From Shewanella algidipiscicola (GTDB lineage: Bacteria > Pseudomonadota > Gammaproteobacteria > Enterobacterales > Shewanellaceae): a DNA stretch of 64,000 nucleotides. The notes beneath the pieces are model-generated. The model saw only the letters and a list, made by a program, of their open reading frames with translations. It made no database searches and was not told where the DNA came from. The DNA is taken from contig NZ_QPQT01000002.1 of NCBI RefSeq assembly GCF_003605125.1, forward strand, positions 186,001 to 250,000, written 5' to 3'. This document shows positions 1 through 10,778 of the stretch, piece after piece (the stretch's first letter is position 1; every line of letters begins with the position of its first letter). The position numbers and the translations under genes are program-made.

Positions 1-393
1 CGTCAGAGCACGCCAGATCAACGTGATCGTTTTGCCGAGGCTTTTAAGACCTACTTAATCGCCACCTATGCTCAAGCATTTACTGAGTATACGAACCAGA
101 AAGTGGAATTTGCGCCGGCAAGAAGTTTTGCCGATGAAAAAATGGTCGACGTCAATGTACAGATTATCGAGCAAGGTCGTCCGCCTATTAAGCTGCAGTT
201 TAGAGTACGTCGCCTTAAAGACGATAGCTGGAAGGCGTTTGATCTTGTCGCTGAAGGGGTGAGTTTACTCTCTTCAAAGAGTGCTGAAATCTCTAACTTG
301 ATCCGCCAAAATGGTATTGATTCGGTGATTGAAGAGTTACTGACGCACACCAGTAACCACATTAGCTTAGGCAAATTGGAGACTAAGCTGTAA
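1..393 (+). CDS. mlaC: MlaC, periplasmic phospholipid-binding protein (3' part only)
   Basis: The reading frame is open from the first base of the window and ends at TAA 391-393, so only the last 130 residues are present and the N-terminus with its signal peptide lies outside. MlaC is the soluble periplasmic shuttle of the Mla system, carrying phospholipid between the outer-membrane MlaA complex and the inner-membrane MlaFEDB transporter. The visible part has the family's C-terminal pattern (a YAQAFTEY helix, then strands and the RQNGIDSVIEEL helix). The stop overlaps the mlaB start by one base, and the gene order mlaC-mlaB-ibaG-murA matches E. coli, which supports the call. Confidence 0.9.
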   Translation, partial: RQSTPDQRDRFAEAFKTYLIATYAQAFTEYTNQKVEFAPARSFADEKMVDVNVQIIEQGRPPIKLQFRVRRLKDDSWKAFDLVAEGVSLLSSKSAEISNLIRQNGIDSVIEELLTHTSNHISLGKLETKL

Positions 394-686
394 TGCTGAT
401 GTTTAACAACGAAGGCAGCACTTGCTTGGTGTGCGGCGAGTTGTCACAGCAAGCGGTGATCGCGCATTGGCCTGAGGTTGAGCAGTTACTCACTTCAGAG
501 GTATCGCAGCTCAATCTATCTGGTATCACCTATGCCGATACGGCGGGGGTGGCATTGCTGCTGCAATTGATGGCACAACAGCGTCAAGGCGGTGGTTCAT
601 TAACCTTGAGCCAGGCACCGCTGCAATTACAAAAATTGATTGATTTATATGATTTACAAGACTTCTTCGTCGAAGAAGCCAATTAA
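393..686 (+). CDS. mlaB: MlaB, STAS-domain subunit of the Mla transporter
   Basis: A 97-residue protein that is essentially a single STAS domain. The segment LNLSGITYADTAGVALLLQL contains the conserved D-T-A-G-V loop that follows the second strand in STAS proteins. MlaB binds the ATPase MlaF on the cytoplasmic face and stabilises the MlaFEDB complex, which maintains outer-membrane lipid asymmetry. The ATG shares one base with the mlaC stop, consistent with translational coupling. Length agrees with E. coli MlaB. Confidence 0.9.
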   Translation: MLMFNNEGSTCLVCGELSQQAVIAHWPEVEQLLTSEVSQLNLSGITYADTAGVALLLQLMAQQRQGGGSLTLSQAPLQLQKLIDLYDLQDFFVEEAN

Positions 687-699
687 AGGTTACCCGTTC

Positions 700-957
700 A
701 TGGAATGTAAAGCGATTGAGCAGCTTCTGACAGAAGCGCTATCTCTAGAAGAAGTACACGTGACTCAAGATGGCACCCATTATAAAATTGTTGCCGTAGG
801 TGAGTGTTTCGATGGCGCTAGCCGAGTGAAACAGCAGCAGATGATTTATGCCCCCTTGATGGAACAAGTGACTAGCGGTGCATTGCACGCCATCACGATA
901 AATGCATTTACTCCAACGCAATGGAAGCGTGAAAAAATCTTCAACATGCCAGCGTAG
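700..957 (+). CDS. ibaG: IbaG, BolA-family protein
   Basis: An 85-residue BolA-fold protein. The start is placed at ATG 700 (MECKAIEQLL) and not at an upstream in-frame codon inside mlaB, because an AAAGGT Shine-Dalgarno-like stretch lies at 685-690 and the E. coli protein is 84 residues long. The signature runs through VTQDGTHYKIVAVGECFDG, with a Cys before FDG, and ends with the helix preceded by ALHAITINAFTP. BolA proteins bind monothiol glutaredoxins and are linked to iron-sulfur cluster handling. It sits 13 bases after mlaB and 9 bases before murA, in the usual operon. Confidence 0.9.
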   Translation: MECKAIEQLLTEALSLEEVHVTQDGTHYKIVAVGECFDGASRVKQQQMIYAPLMEQVTSGALHAITINAFTPTQWKREKIFNMPA

Positions 958-2226
<1,269 letters not shown>

Positions 2227-2256
2227 TCCCCCTAGCGATTCGTTTGCATGAGTATT

Positions 2257-2285
2257 AAAGCCACCGGTAGTTAGGTGGCTTTTTG
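2257..2285 (+). terminator. Rho-independent terminator after murA
   Basis: The arms AAAGCCACC (2257-2265) and GGTGGCTTT (2274-2282) are perfectly complementary, separated by 8 bases and followed by a short T run. It lies 30 bases after the murA stop and closes the mla-ibaG-murA operon. Confidence 0.85.
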
Positions 2286-2459
2286 CTATCGAGTGTCCTA
2301 TTTTGCTGTCAAAGTCAATGCTATACAGAGTGTGTCATAGTAGGCTAAGGTGGATATGTCACTTCACTTTTTGTCACTACTCTATCAATAACAATGACTT
2401 AAAATGAGGGTTGATAATGCTAGGCTAATATGACGGATTCATCATACTAAGGAGAGTAT

Positions 2460-2624
2460 ATGACACACGGCAAAAGGATAATGATATTAATTGTGTTACT
2501 GCTAGCGGCATTGGGCTGTTATGTCATAGGCCTTCATTTAGGTGCATTGCTCTTTATCGTCGCTGGTGTGCTGCTCGAATGTAGCTTTTGGCTGTACCTA
2601 TTTTATCGCGAACAAAAGAAGTAG
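2460..2624 (+). CDS. Small membrane protein, 54 residues, unrecognised
   Basis: An ATG at 2460 is preceded by AAGGAG at 2449-2454 with good spacing and opens a 54-codon frame ending at TAG 2622-2624. The product begins MTHGKR, continues with a hydrophobic stretch (about residues 8-24) and a second one (about 27-48, including GALLFIVAGVLLE), and ends in a charged REQKK tail. This is the pattern of a two-helix inner-membrane microprotein with a basic cytoplasmic N-terminus. No function can be assigned. It stands alone between murA and degS. The ribosome-binding site and amphipathic layout make a real gene likely, but no homologue was recognised. Confidence 0.6.
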   Translation: MTHGKRIMILIVLLLAALGCYVIGLHLGALLFIVAGVLLECSFWLYLFYREQKK

Positions 2625-2745
2625 TACTCAGATTAATAGGGCGATGGCAACCCATTAAGCTAGGCCTGCAATTTTACTTGAATCTAGGTTGTTAGTTGAG
2701 CGGGTTTTATTTAAGACGTTAGGGGGACTGTGACCACTAGCATAG

Positions 2746-2771
2746 TTAAGGTCAGCAACTGCTGACCTTAA
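2746..2771. repeat. Perfect 11-bp hairpin without T tract
   Basis: TTAAGGTCAGC (2746-2756) and GCTGACCTTAA (2761-2771) are exact reverse complements around a 4-base loop. No run of T follows on either strand, so a classical terminator is not obvious. It lies between the 54-residue microprotein gene and the 3' end of degS, where it could stop transcripts from either side, protect a 3' end or bind a protein. Confidence 0.6.
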
Positions 2772-2859
2772 TGAGTCTTACGTACTCACTGACTGTTAGC
2801 CATCAACTTAGGCTTGATGACACCGCAATTAGGCAAGGCTTTCACCTAAACACATTTAT

Positions 2860-3930
2860 CTAAATGCTTTCACCTATTGTCACGGGTACATCGAAGTATT
2901 GGCCGTTACGTATGATGGTCATAGTGACTTTGGTCCCCGGTGGGGTTTCTGCAATTCTGTCCATCAGCATCTCAACGCCTGGCACCACTTCGTCGTTAAA
3001 CTTGGTTATCACATCACTGGGTCTGAGCTTGGCAAATGCGGCAGGGCCTTGACGATCAATATCGGTTATCAATACCCCTGTCAGATCGGGCAGATTAAGA
3101 ATTTGTGCCATCACGGGGTTGATAGGTTCGCCTGTAATACCTAATGCACCACGGATGACGCGACCATCTTTTATCAACTTACCCATAATGCTGTGGGCTA
3201 ATTTTATGGGGATCGCGAAGTTAATCCCATGTCCACCACCTTCACCACCCACCTGAAATGCGGCGGTATTAATGCCAATCAGTTGACCGCTGGTGTCGAT
3301 AAGCGCCCCGCCAGAGTTACCTGCATTGATGGCTGCATCGGTTTGTAGAAAGTCGAGGTAACGCGAGCTGAGGCCATTGCGCCCCGTCGCACTGATGATC
3401 CCTTGTGTAATGGTTTGGCCTAAATTGTATGGGTTACCAATGGCTAATACCACATCACCCACCTGTGCGGGTATTTCTAGGTTAATAGGGACGATCGGTA
3501 GACTATCACCTTCTATTTTTAAGACTGCCAAGTCGGTTACAGGATCAGAGCCCACCACTTCAGAGGTAAACTTGCGACCATCTTGCAAAGCGACCACGAT
3601 TTCATCGGCTTTTTTAATCACATGGTAATTGGTTAGTATGTAGCCCGCTTTACTCATGATAACGCCTGAGCCCAGCCCTTGTAGCGCTCCAGAATTTAAT
3701 GGTTGATTTTGGTCTATGCTCAGGCTGTAGATATTCACGACAGCGGGAGCTGCCCGACGAACAGCGTGTGAAAATGACAGCTCAATACCTTGTTTGCCGC
3801 GCGATTGAAACAGATTGCCATTCGAATCTTGTCCAGTCAGCAGGGGGGTAAGGATCAAAAAGACGCCAGCCATGATCAGCCCAAAAAATACAGCTTTGCC
3901 AATATATATCGCAGTGTCTTTAAGAGTCAT
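2860..3930 (-). CDS. degS: DegS, membrane-anchored site-1 protease of the sigma-E pathway
   Basis: A 356-residue inner-membrane-anchored periplasmic serine protease. One transmembrane helix is at about residues 12-31, followed by a trypsin-like protease domain with triad H103 (NYHV), D133 (VTDLAV) and S206 (NAGNSGGAL), then one PDZ domain (about 255-350). In the known pathway DegS senses misfolded outer-membrane porin C-termini through its PDZ domain and cleaves the anti-sigma factor RseA, releasing sigma-E. A single PDZ domain and an N-terminal anchor separate it from DegP/DegQ. It lies downstream of degQ on the same strand, as in E. coli, but an intervening terminator suggests separate transcription. 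Confidence 0.95.
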   Translation of the reverse strand: MTLKDTAIYIGKAVFFGLIMAGVFLILTPLLTGQDSNGNLFQSRGKQGIELSFSHAVRRAAPAVVNIYSLSIDQNQPLNSGALQGLGSGVIMSKAGYILTNYHVIKKADEIVVALQDGRKFTSEVVGSDPVTDLAVLKIEGDSLPIVPINLEIPAQVGDVVLAIGNPYNLGQTITQGIISATGRNGLSSRYLDFLQTDAAINAGNSGGALIDTSGQLIGINTAAFQVGGEGGGHGINFAIPIKLAHSIMGKLIKDGRVIRGALGITGEPINPVMAQILNLPDLTGVLITDIDRQGPAAFAKLRPSDVITKFNDEVVPGVEMLMDRIAETPPGTKVTMTIIRNGQYFDVPVTIGESI

Positions 3931-4025
3931 TATTGGATGAAGTAGGAGAAAAGTTGAGTAAGATTAACATGTTTATTTATAGCGCACTATTAGCTATGTC
4001 AGGTTATTGCCGCAATATAATCCCA

Positions 4026-4066
4026 GTAAAAAACAAAGGAGGCGATAGTGGGATTATCACCTCCTT
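4026..4066 (-). terminator. Terminator of degQ
   Basis: Read on the minus strand, AAGGAGGTGATA pairs with TATCGCCTCCTT with one wobble pair and a 6-base loop, and the stem is followed by TTTGTTTTTT. This is a strong intrinsic terminator between degQ and degS. Confidence 0.85.
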
Positions 4067-4080
4067 CATTGGGGGCGTGT

Positions 4081-5433
4081 TTAGCGTAATACGAGGTAGA
4101 GGCTATTGCCGTCACGCAATATCTTTAATGCGACTACACCACTAACATCTTTGAGCTCAGCCTTAAGGGCTTTAAGATCATCTATTCGGGTACGATTTAT
4201 ACCGACAATAATATCGCCTTTGAGCAAGCCACTGGCTGCCGCAGGAGAGCCCTGGGCTATTTCGGTTATTTCAACACCTCTCTTCACATTTTCAAGTGTT
4301 GCACCGGCTAGCATAGGGTGTACGGCTCCTGCTGCGGTTTCACTTGATTGATTAGCCTCACCTAGGATAGCGGTTACGGTTTCTTTATCGCCATCACGGA
4401 TAAGCCCTAATTTCACTTTGGCGCCCGCTCCCATGGTGGCGACTTTGGCGCGTAACTCTTGGAATGACTTAATGGGTTTATCGTTAACGCTGATGATAAT
4501 ATCCCCAGCCTTAATACCCGCTTTATCGGCGGCGCTATCTGGCATCACCTCATTAACGAAACCACCATGTTGGGTTTCTAAGCCAAAACCTTCGGCTAGG
4601 GCTTTATCGAGATCGCGTCCACTGACACCAAGTACTCCACGGCGTACTTCGCCATGCTCGATGATCTGCTCAACGAGATTGTTGACCATGTTGGCTGGAA
4701 TCGCAAAGCCAATACCTACGTTACCGCCGCCAGGAGCCACAATCGCAGTATTGATACCGATAAGTTCGCCATTAAGGTTGACTAGGGCTCCACCCGAATT
4801 ACCGCTGTTAATAGCCGCATCGGTTTGAATGAAGTTTTCTAGCATCTCAATACCCAGTCCAGAGCGACCCATGGCACTGACAATACCTGAAGTGACGGTT
4901 TGCCCAAGACCAAAGGGATTACCAATGGCTACGGCAAAGTCACCTACTCTAAGTTCATCAGAGTCGGCACGCTTTAATGCCACCAAGTTTTTCGCTTTTA
5001 TCTGTAATAGGGCTATATCGGATTCGGCATCCGCCCCAATTAATTTAGCTTCAATTTCACGGCCGTCATGTAGGCCGATTAAGATCTCGTCTGCGCCATC
5101 GATTACGTGATTATTGGTGACGATATAACCTTTGTCAGCATCGATAATGACCCCAGAGCCTAAGCCTTTAAATGGGCGTTCTTGTACTTGTTCACGTGGG
5201 GCATTAGGGCCAAAGAAATAACGAAACGCATCGGGTAGTCGTTGCTTAGATACGTGGGTTCCCGATACCGCCACGGCTACCACCGCAGGGGTGGTTTTTT
5301 CTAACATAGGGGCTAGGCTTGGGAGCTCTTGACCACCCACGGCTAATGGAATCGCTGCCTGAGAGACGACAGGCATCACCATGAGGCTAGCACCTAATAA
5401 CGCTGCTGATAGTAGTGATAATTTTGTTTTCAT
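4081..5433 (-). CDS. degQ: DegQ, periplasmic serine protease / chaperone (HtrA family)
   Basis: A 450-residue HtrA protein with a signal peptide (residues 1 to about 26, ending VVSQAA). The protease domain carries triad H109 (NNHV), D139 (ESDIAL) and S213 (INSGNSGGAL). Two PDZ domains follow (about 250-345 and 360-448). Length and the two-PDZ architecture fit DegQ/DegP; the position next to degS favours DegQ. The family degrades and refolds damaged envelope proteins as oligomeric cages. A sigma-E-like promoter lies upstream, so it is probably the envelope-stress HtrA of this organism. Confidence 0.93.
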   Translation of the reverse strand: MKTKLSLLSAALLGASLMVMPVVSQAAIPLAVGGQELPSLAPMLEKTTPAVVAVAVSGTHVSKQRLPDAFRYFFGPNAPREQVQERPFKGLGSGVIIDADKGYIVTNNHVIDGADEILIGLHDGREIEAKLIGADAESDIALLQIKAKNLVALKRADSDELRVGDFAVAIGNPFGLGQTVTSGIVSAMGRSGLGIEMLENFIQTDAAINSGNSGGALVNLNGELIGINTAIVAPGGGNVGIGFAIPANMVNNLVEQIIEHGEVRRGVLGVSGRDLDKALAEGFGLETQHGGFVNEVMPDSAADKAGIKAGDIIISVNDKPIKSFQELRAKVATMGAGAKVKLGLIRDGDKETVTAILGEANQSSETAAGAVHPMLAGATLENVKRGVEITEIAQGSPAAASGLLKGDIIVGINRTRIDDLKALKAELKDVSGVVALKILRDGNSLYLVLR

Positions 5434-5995
5434 TTATGTCATGACTCCAATAGTTGGGATAATGGACTTATGATAATCATAGATATAAGGTTGATTTATC
5501 TCATATCAAGTCATTAATCTTAAATCTGCTACTCACTCCGACTGTACTCGATTACGCAAAGTTCAGCTTGATTAACAAAGGTTAATTTTTTTGCCATTCA
5601 TTTAGCACCTTGCTAATGGTTGTATTGCATTTGTGGCGAGTATTTCATGGCACTGTTTTGCTGTCTTTAATCTGAGCGGTATGACTTAGGTACGCTTACC
5701 TAAAAGTGCTGAATCCTTGCCGCCGAGTCATCCCTCAATGTGGTTATGATTTGTAGAGGCGCCACTCATTAAGTGTATCGCCGTTCTAGTGTAGTTGTTA
5801 TTTTAGACTAACGTACAACGTATGCGCCTTAAATCTAAATGAACGCATTTCAATGGTTTAGCTAGTTTAATCAGTGATTTAGGTTGGGGTGTTGCTTGAT
5901 GTTGACTAGATCGAATTAAGTAGATATTTATGAGATTTAGCATTGCTCGTGCTAACATCGCCTCGTTGATTTAAGGATAGAAGAGAATATTTCAC
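5434..5995. other. Divergent intergenic region degQ / zapE
   Basis: A 562-base gene-free stretch between the divergent degQ and zapE starts. It holds the candidate sigma-E promoter described separately. On the zapE side there is a TTGACT at 5902-5907 with only a weak TATTTA 17 bases downstream. No convincing open reading frame, hairpin terminator or repeat was seen in the remaining sequence. Confidence 0.5.
5469..5564 (-). promoter_or_regulatory. Candidate sigma-E promoter and palindrome upstream of degQ
   Basis: On the minus strand GAACTT (plus coordinates 5559-5564) and GTCGGA (5537-5542) are separated by exactly 16 bases, close to the sigma-E consensus GGAACTT-N16-GTCTGA. Transcription would start near 5530, about 95 bases before the degQ ATG. 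Between that point and the gene lies a perfect palindrome TATGATAATCATA (5469-5481), which resembles the core of Fur-type operators. Both assignments are inferred from sequence similarity only. Confidence 0.45.
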
Positions 5996-7102
5996 GTGTC
6001 ACATCTCACTCCCTGGGAGCATTACCAGCAAGATCTACAGCGAACAGATTTCTCCCATGATCCCGCTCAAGATCAAGCGGTTAAGTCGCTGCAACGTGTC
6101 TATGATGAACTGATAGTAAGCCAGCAGCCGCCTAAAGGATTGGCAAAATTATTTGGTTTTATGGGTAAATCAACTTCCCAAGTCAAAGGCCTATATCTTT
6201 GGGGCGGCGTGGGGCGTGGTAAAACCTATTTGATGGACACCTTTTATGATGCCTTGCCGGGTGATAAAAAGTTGCGTGCCCATTTTCATCGTTTCATGCA
6301 CCAGATCCACTTAGATTTAGATGGGTTAAAAGGTCAACGAGATCCCTTATTGGTGATTGCTAAGCGGATGGCCGAACGTTATCAGGTGATCTGTTTTGAT
6401 GAGTTTTTCGTCTCTGATATTACCGATGCTATGCTGCTCGGTACGTTATTTGAAGCCCTCTTCGCTGAAGGAGTGGTATTAGTTGCTACCTCCAATATTA
6501 TTCCCGATGAGTTGTACCGAAATGGACTGCAGCGTGCCCGTTTCTTACCGGCGATAGCCTTGATTAATAAACATTGTGAAATTTTAAATGTTGATAGTGG
6601 TATCGATTACCGTTTGCGCACTTTAGAGCAAGCCGAAATATACCACTACCCCCTTGATCCACAGGCCGATAAAAATTTGCTGAGTTATTTTGCTCAGTTA
6701 GCGCCAGAGTCAGAAATATCTTACGCGCCAATTGATATCGATGGCCGCGAAATCACCATACGTCAGCAAGCGCAAGGTGTGCTGCTCATCAACTTTCGAG
6801 ACCTGTGTGATGGTCCCCGTAGCCAGCGCGATTATATGGAGTTGGCGTGTCTTTATCATACGGTATTGCTCAGCGGAGTAGAGCAGATGGGTAGCAATAC
6901 GACAGGCGATGATATTGCTCGGCGATTCCTCGCCATGGTCGATGAGTTTTATGAGCGCAACGTAAAATTAATCATCTCGGCTGAAGTTGAGTTGGAACAG
7001 ATCTATACCGAGGGTTTACTCTCATTTGAATTTAGGCGCTGTCGCTCACGCCTTATTGAAATGCAATCCCATGATTATTTAGCATTGGAACACCTCCCTT
7101 AA
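5996..7102 (+). CDS. zapE: ZapE, cell-division-associated AFG1-like ATPase
   Basis: A 368-residue AFG1-family P-loop ATPase starting at GTG. Walker A is GGVGRGKT at residues 70-77 after LYLW, and the Walker B region is VICFDEFFV. In E. coli the protein (formerly YhcM) binds FtsZ, promotes constriction under stress and is a cytoplasmic/inner-membrane-associated factor. Length matches the family (about 370-375). The position between degQ and rplM matches the E. coli neighbourhood. The start is supported by agreement with the family N-terminus (TPWEHYQQDL) and a purine-rich AAGAGA upstream. Confidence 0.93.
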   Translation: MSHLTPWEHYQQDLQRTDFSHDPAQDQAVKSLQRVYDELIVSQQPPKGLAKLFGFMGKSTSQVKGLYLWGGVGRGKTYLMDTFYDALPGDKKLRAHFHRFMHQIHLDLDGLKGQRDPLLVIAKRMAERYQVICFDEFFVSDITDAMLLGTLFEALFAEGVVLVATSNIIPDELYRNGLQRARFLPAIALINKHCEILNVDSGIDYRLRTLEQAEIYHYPLDPQADKNLLSYFAQLAPESEISYAPIDIDGREITIRQQAQGVLLINFRDLCDGPRSQRDYMELACLYHTVLLSGVEQMGSNTTGDDIARRFLAMVDEFYERNVKLIISAEVELEQIYTEGLLSFEFRRCRSRLIEMQSHDYLALEHLP

Positions 7103-7255
7103 AGATATCGGTTTATAAACGTTGATTATCCCAATGAGTTACGCGTCATGAATGGCGCGATAATGAGTAAGGTAATCAAAATAACGATTAATTTATTCGT
7201 TACCTAAGTGCGATTAGCGTAACGCTGGGTAAATCATTTAAATTAGCTAAAAAAT

Positions 7256-7437
7256 TAGATGATTTTTAACTCAGCTTTGTCTATAATTCGCGACCTGCCC
7301 TCGTTACTCCATCTATACGGTGGAAGTTGTAAAGCCTTATTCTTTGCTCGAAGGGGCGGGGAATGGCACTTTTTGTGTTGTTATTTAATAATGAATGACG
7401 GCATGTGAGACAGAATTTTAACATTGGGTTTTTGTAA
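7256..7437 (+). promoter_or_regulatory. rplM promoter and leader
   Basis: A consensus -10 box TATAAT lies at 7282-7287, with only a weak TAGATG-like -35 upstream but a very A/T-rich stretch of the kind that acts as an UP element. A G/C-rich discriminator (CGCGACC) follows the -10, as in stringently controlled ribosomal promoters. The leader to the rplM ATG is about 145 bases, long enough for the translational autoregulation by L13 known in E. coli, although no specific L13 site could be identified. The rest of the zapE-rplM gap (from 7103) shows no gene. Confidence 0.6.
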
Positions 7438-7869
7438 ATGAAGACTACTTTTACTGCTACACCAGAAACCGTTACTCGCGACTGGTATGTTGTTGACGCT
7501 GAAGGTAAAACTTTAGGTCGTATCGCTACTGAAATTGCTACCCGTTTACGTGGTAAGCACAAGCCAGAGTATACACCGCACGTTGACACTGGCGATTACA
7601 TCATCGTTATCAACGCTGAGAAAGTTACTGTTACTGGTAATAAAGCGAAAGGCAAAGTGTACTACTCGCACTCTGGTTTCATTGGTGGCATCAAGCAGAT
7701 CACCTTTGAAAAGCTGCAAGATCATAAGCCTGAAATGATCATCGAGAAAGCAGTTAAGGGTATGTTACCTAAAGGTCCTTTAGGACGTGCCATGTTCCGT
7801 AAACTTAAAGTTTACGCTGGTACAGAACATAACCACGCTGCACAACAACCTCAAGTTCTTGATATCTAA
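7438..7869 (+). CDS. rplM: 50S ribosomal protein L13
   Basis: A 143-residue ribosomal protein of the large subunit, recognised from the N-terminal [20 protein letters not shown], the [16 protein letters not shown] core and the [20 protein letters not shown] motif. It is an early assembly protein bound to 23S rRNA. It is 14 bases upstream of rpsI, the usual two-gene operon; in E. coli L13 represses this operon. E. coli L13 is 142 residues. Confidence 0.98.
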   Translation: MKTTFTATPETVTRDWYVVDAEGKTLGRIATEIATRLRGKHKPEYTPHVDTGDYIIVINAEKVTVTGNKAKGKVYYSHSGFIGGIKQITFEKLQDHKPEMIIEKAVKGMLPKGPLGRAMFRKLKVYAGTEHNHAAQQPQVLDI

Positions 7870-7883
7870 ACAGGATTAAGCAA

Positions 7884-8276
7884 ATGGCTGCAACTCAGTA
7901 CTACGGCACTGGCCGTCGCAAAACATCAACTGCTCGCGTATTCGCTAAAGCAGGTAGTGGTAACATCGTCGTGAACCAACGTCCACTTGACGAATACTTT
8001 GGTCGTGAAACTGCTCGTATGGTTGTTCGTCAACCTCTAGAGCTAGTTGAAATGACTGACAAGCTAGACATCTATGTAACTGTTAAAGGCGGTGGAACCA
8101 CTGGCCAAGCAGGTGCAATCCGTCACGGTATCACTCGTGCACTGATGGAACTTGATGAAGCTCTACGTCCATCTCTACGCGCTGCTGGTTTCGTTACCCG
8201 TGATGCTCGTAAAGTTGAGCGTAAGAAAGTGGGTCTACGTAAAGCACGTCGTAAGCCACAATTCTCTAAGCGTTAA
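7884..8276 (+). CDS. rpsI: 30S ribosomal protein S9
   Basis: A 130-residue small-subunit protein with the family start [19 protein letters not shown] and the invariant C-terminus KPQFSKR, whose terminal Arg contacts the P-site tRNA anticodon. The [15 protein letters not shown] segment is typical. It is cotranscribed with rplM and followed directly by a terminator. Confidence 0.98.
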   Translation: MAATQYYGTGRRKTSTARVFAKAGSGNIVVNQRPLDEYFGRETARMVVRQPLELVEMTDKLDIYVTVKGGGTTGQAGAIRHGITRALMELDEALRPSLRAAGFVTRDARKVERKKVGLRKARRKPQFSKR

Positions 8277-8294
8277 TATTTCGCTTCGAAAATT

Positions 8295-8326
8295 CAAAAA
8301 GCCCAGCATTATGCTGGGTTTTTTTA
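8295..8326 (+). terminator. Terminator of the rplM-rpsI operon
   Basis: CCCAGCAT pairs with ATGCTGGG, making a tight hairpin immediately followed by seven T residues, 20 bases after the rpsI stop. Confidence 0.9.
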
Positions 8327-8390
8327 TGACTAAATTCTGCTATTTTTAGCGTTGAGATTATTTCATTGTCCTGTTTAAGGAACGCTGTTT

Positions 8391-8579
8391 ATGTCACTGC
8401 AATTAATCATGCTTGCGCTCGGTTTAGTGCTGGTTATCGAAGGTATTGGGCCTTTATTATTCCCTAATCGTTGGCGTGCTTACTTACAAGAAATTTCCAA
8501 TCAAAATCAAAGCCTTCTTCAGAGGTTGGGTGGTAGTTTAGTCACTGCTGGGGTGATCATATTGATTATTTTTTCATAA
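8391..8579 (+). CDS. DUF2065 small membrane protein (YjeT-like)
   Basis: A 62-residue protein with two hydrophobic helices (about residues 2-22 and 45-61) joined by the charged loop FPNRWRAYLQEISNQ. The pattern EGIGPLLFPNRW with a C-terminal hydrophobic segment is that of DUF2065. In E. coli yjeT also lies just upstream of purA, after hflKC. The function is unknown. It probably forms a small inner-membrane protein. Confidence 0.85.
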   Translation: MSLQLIMLALGLVLVIEGIGPLLFPNRWRAYLQEISNQNQSLLQRLGGSLVTAGVIILIIFS

Positions 8580-8612
8580 ATTACTTGCCACTTCCCCCCT
8601 AAGATCTGCTAA

Positions 8613-9941
<1,329 letters not shown>

Positions 9942-9946
9942 TAATA

Positions 9947-9972
9947 AGGGCCGCGTTAAGCGGCCTTTTTAT
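9947..9972 (+). terminator. Terminator of purA
   Basis: GGCCGC and GCGGCC pair around GTTAA and are flanked by AAG and CTTTTT; the T tract begins at once after the stem. It lies just after the purA stop. Confidence 0.85.
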
Positions 9973-10114
9973 TGAGTCAGGTAAAAGAAACGGCTATATA
10001 TAGCCGAGCGTTATTAAGGTATATGCGCTGCTGCCGATAAGATAAGTTATACTGCCCAATGACTGTATTCCTACAGGTGATACTGGGCGCGAAATCGATA
10101 TAGAGAATTTTGTT

Positions 10115-10735
10115 ATGCTACGATTGTTATTCTTTATTATTTTGAGTTCCTTATCTTTAACCAGCTACGCAGATACCGAGGCTGTTGAAGTTTACAGCCA
10201 AGAACAATTGATTGATATGATACGAGATAAATCGTATCTCACTCGAGTCACCAGTGACGACTGCCAGTTACTGCAAGATATCGAGGCCCGTGCCGAAGTG
10301 CTGAAACAACCGTTGTATCAGTACCTTTGGGCCGAAATGCTCAATTATGGGATTTGCGTGACCGCCAATCCGCCAAGGGGTATTTCATTGCTTCGCGATG
10401 CCGCCGAACAAGGTAGCGCCGAAGCCATGGTTAGGATTGCCGAATATTACCGAGATGGTAAGTTTGTCATCCAAGATAAAGAGCGTGCAGTGCAATACAC
10501 ACTGCCTGCTGCCGCCAGTGGCGATCTTCCTGCACGTATGATGTTAGTGAGATTGTTTGGCGAAGGCTATGGTAGCCCACGAGATTACGAAATGGGTTAT
10601 CATTGGCTATACAATGATGTATTTAGTGATGAGGCGACGAAACAACAAGCCTTACAATTATTGATGGTGCTAGAAGCAAAAATGCCCGCCAGTGCAGTTA
10701 AGAGGGCAAAGCAGGAGCATCTGAGATCCCGGTAA
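10115..10735 (+). CDS. motX: MotX, T-ring protein of the sodium-driven flagellar motor
   Basis: A 206-residue secreted protein with a signal peptide (about residues 1-19) and a C-terminal part built of Sel1-like helical repeats (for example AAEQGSAEAMVRIAEYYRDG). The mature start with DDCQLLQDIEARAE and a later NYGIC Cys matches MotX of Vibrio as I know it. MotX and MotY form the periplasmic T ring that holds PomA/PomB stators around the polar flagellum. The place between purA and rnr is where motX is found in Vibrio and Shewanella. A generic Sel1-repeat protein is the main alternative. Confidence 0.82.
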   Translation: MLRLLFFIILSSLSLTSYADTEAVEVYSQEQLIDMIRDKSYLTRVTSDDCQLLQDIEARAEVLKQPLYQYLWAEMLNYGICVTANPPRGISLLRDAAEQGSAEAMVRIAEYYRDGKFVIQDKERAVQYTLPAAASGDLPARMMLVRLFGEGYGSPRDYEMGYHWLYNDVFSDEATKQQALQLLMVLEAKMPASAVKRAKQEHLRSR

Positions 10736-10778
10736 TTGCCCCAAGCAATTAAGCATGGGCTGACATTTTGGATATTGA

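Noticed and set aside
3933..4145. A 70-codon plus-strand frame between degS and degQ
   Set aside because: It spans the degQ terminator and the 3' end of degQ and has no ribosome-binding site.
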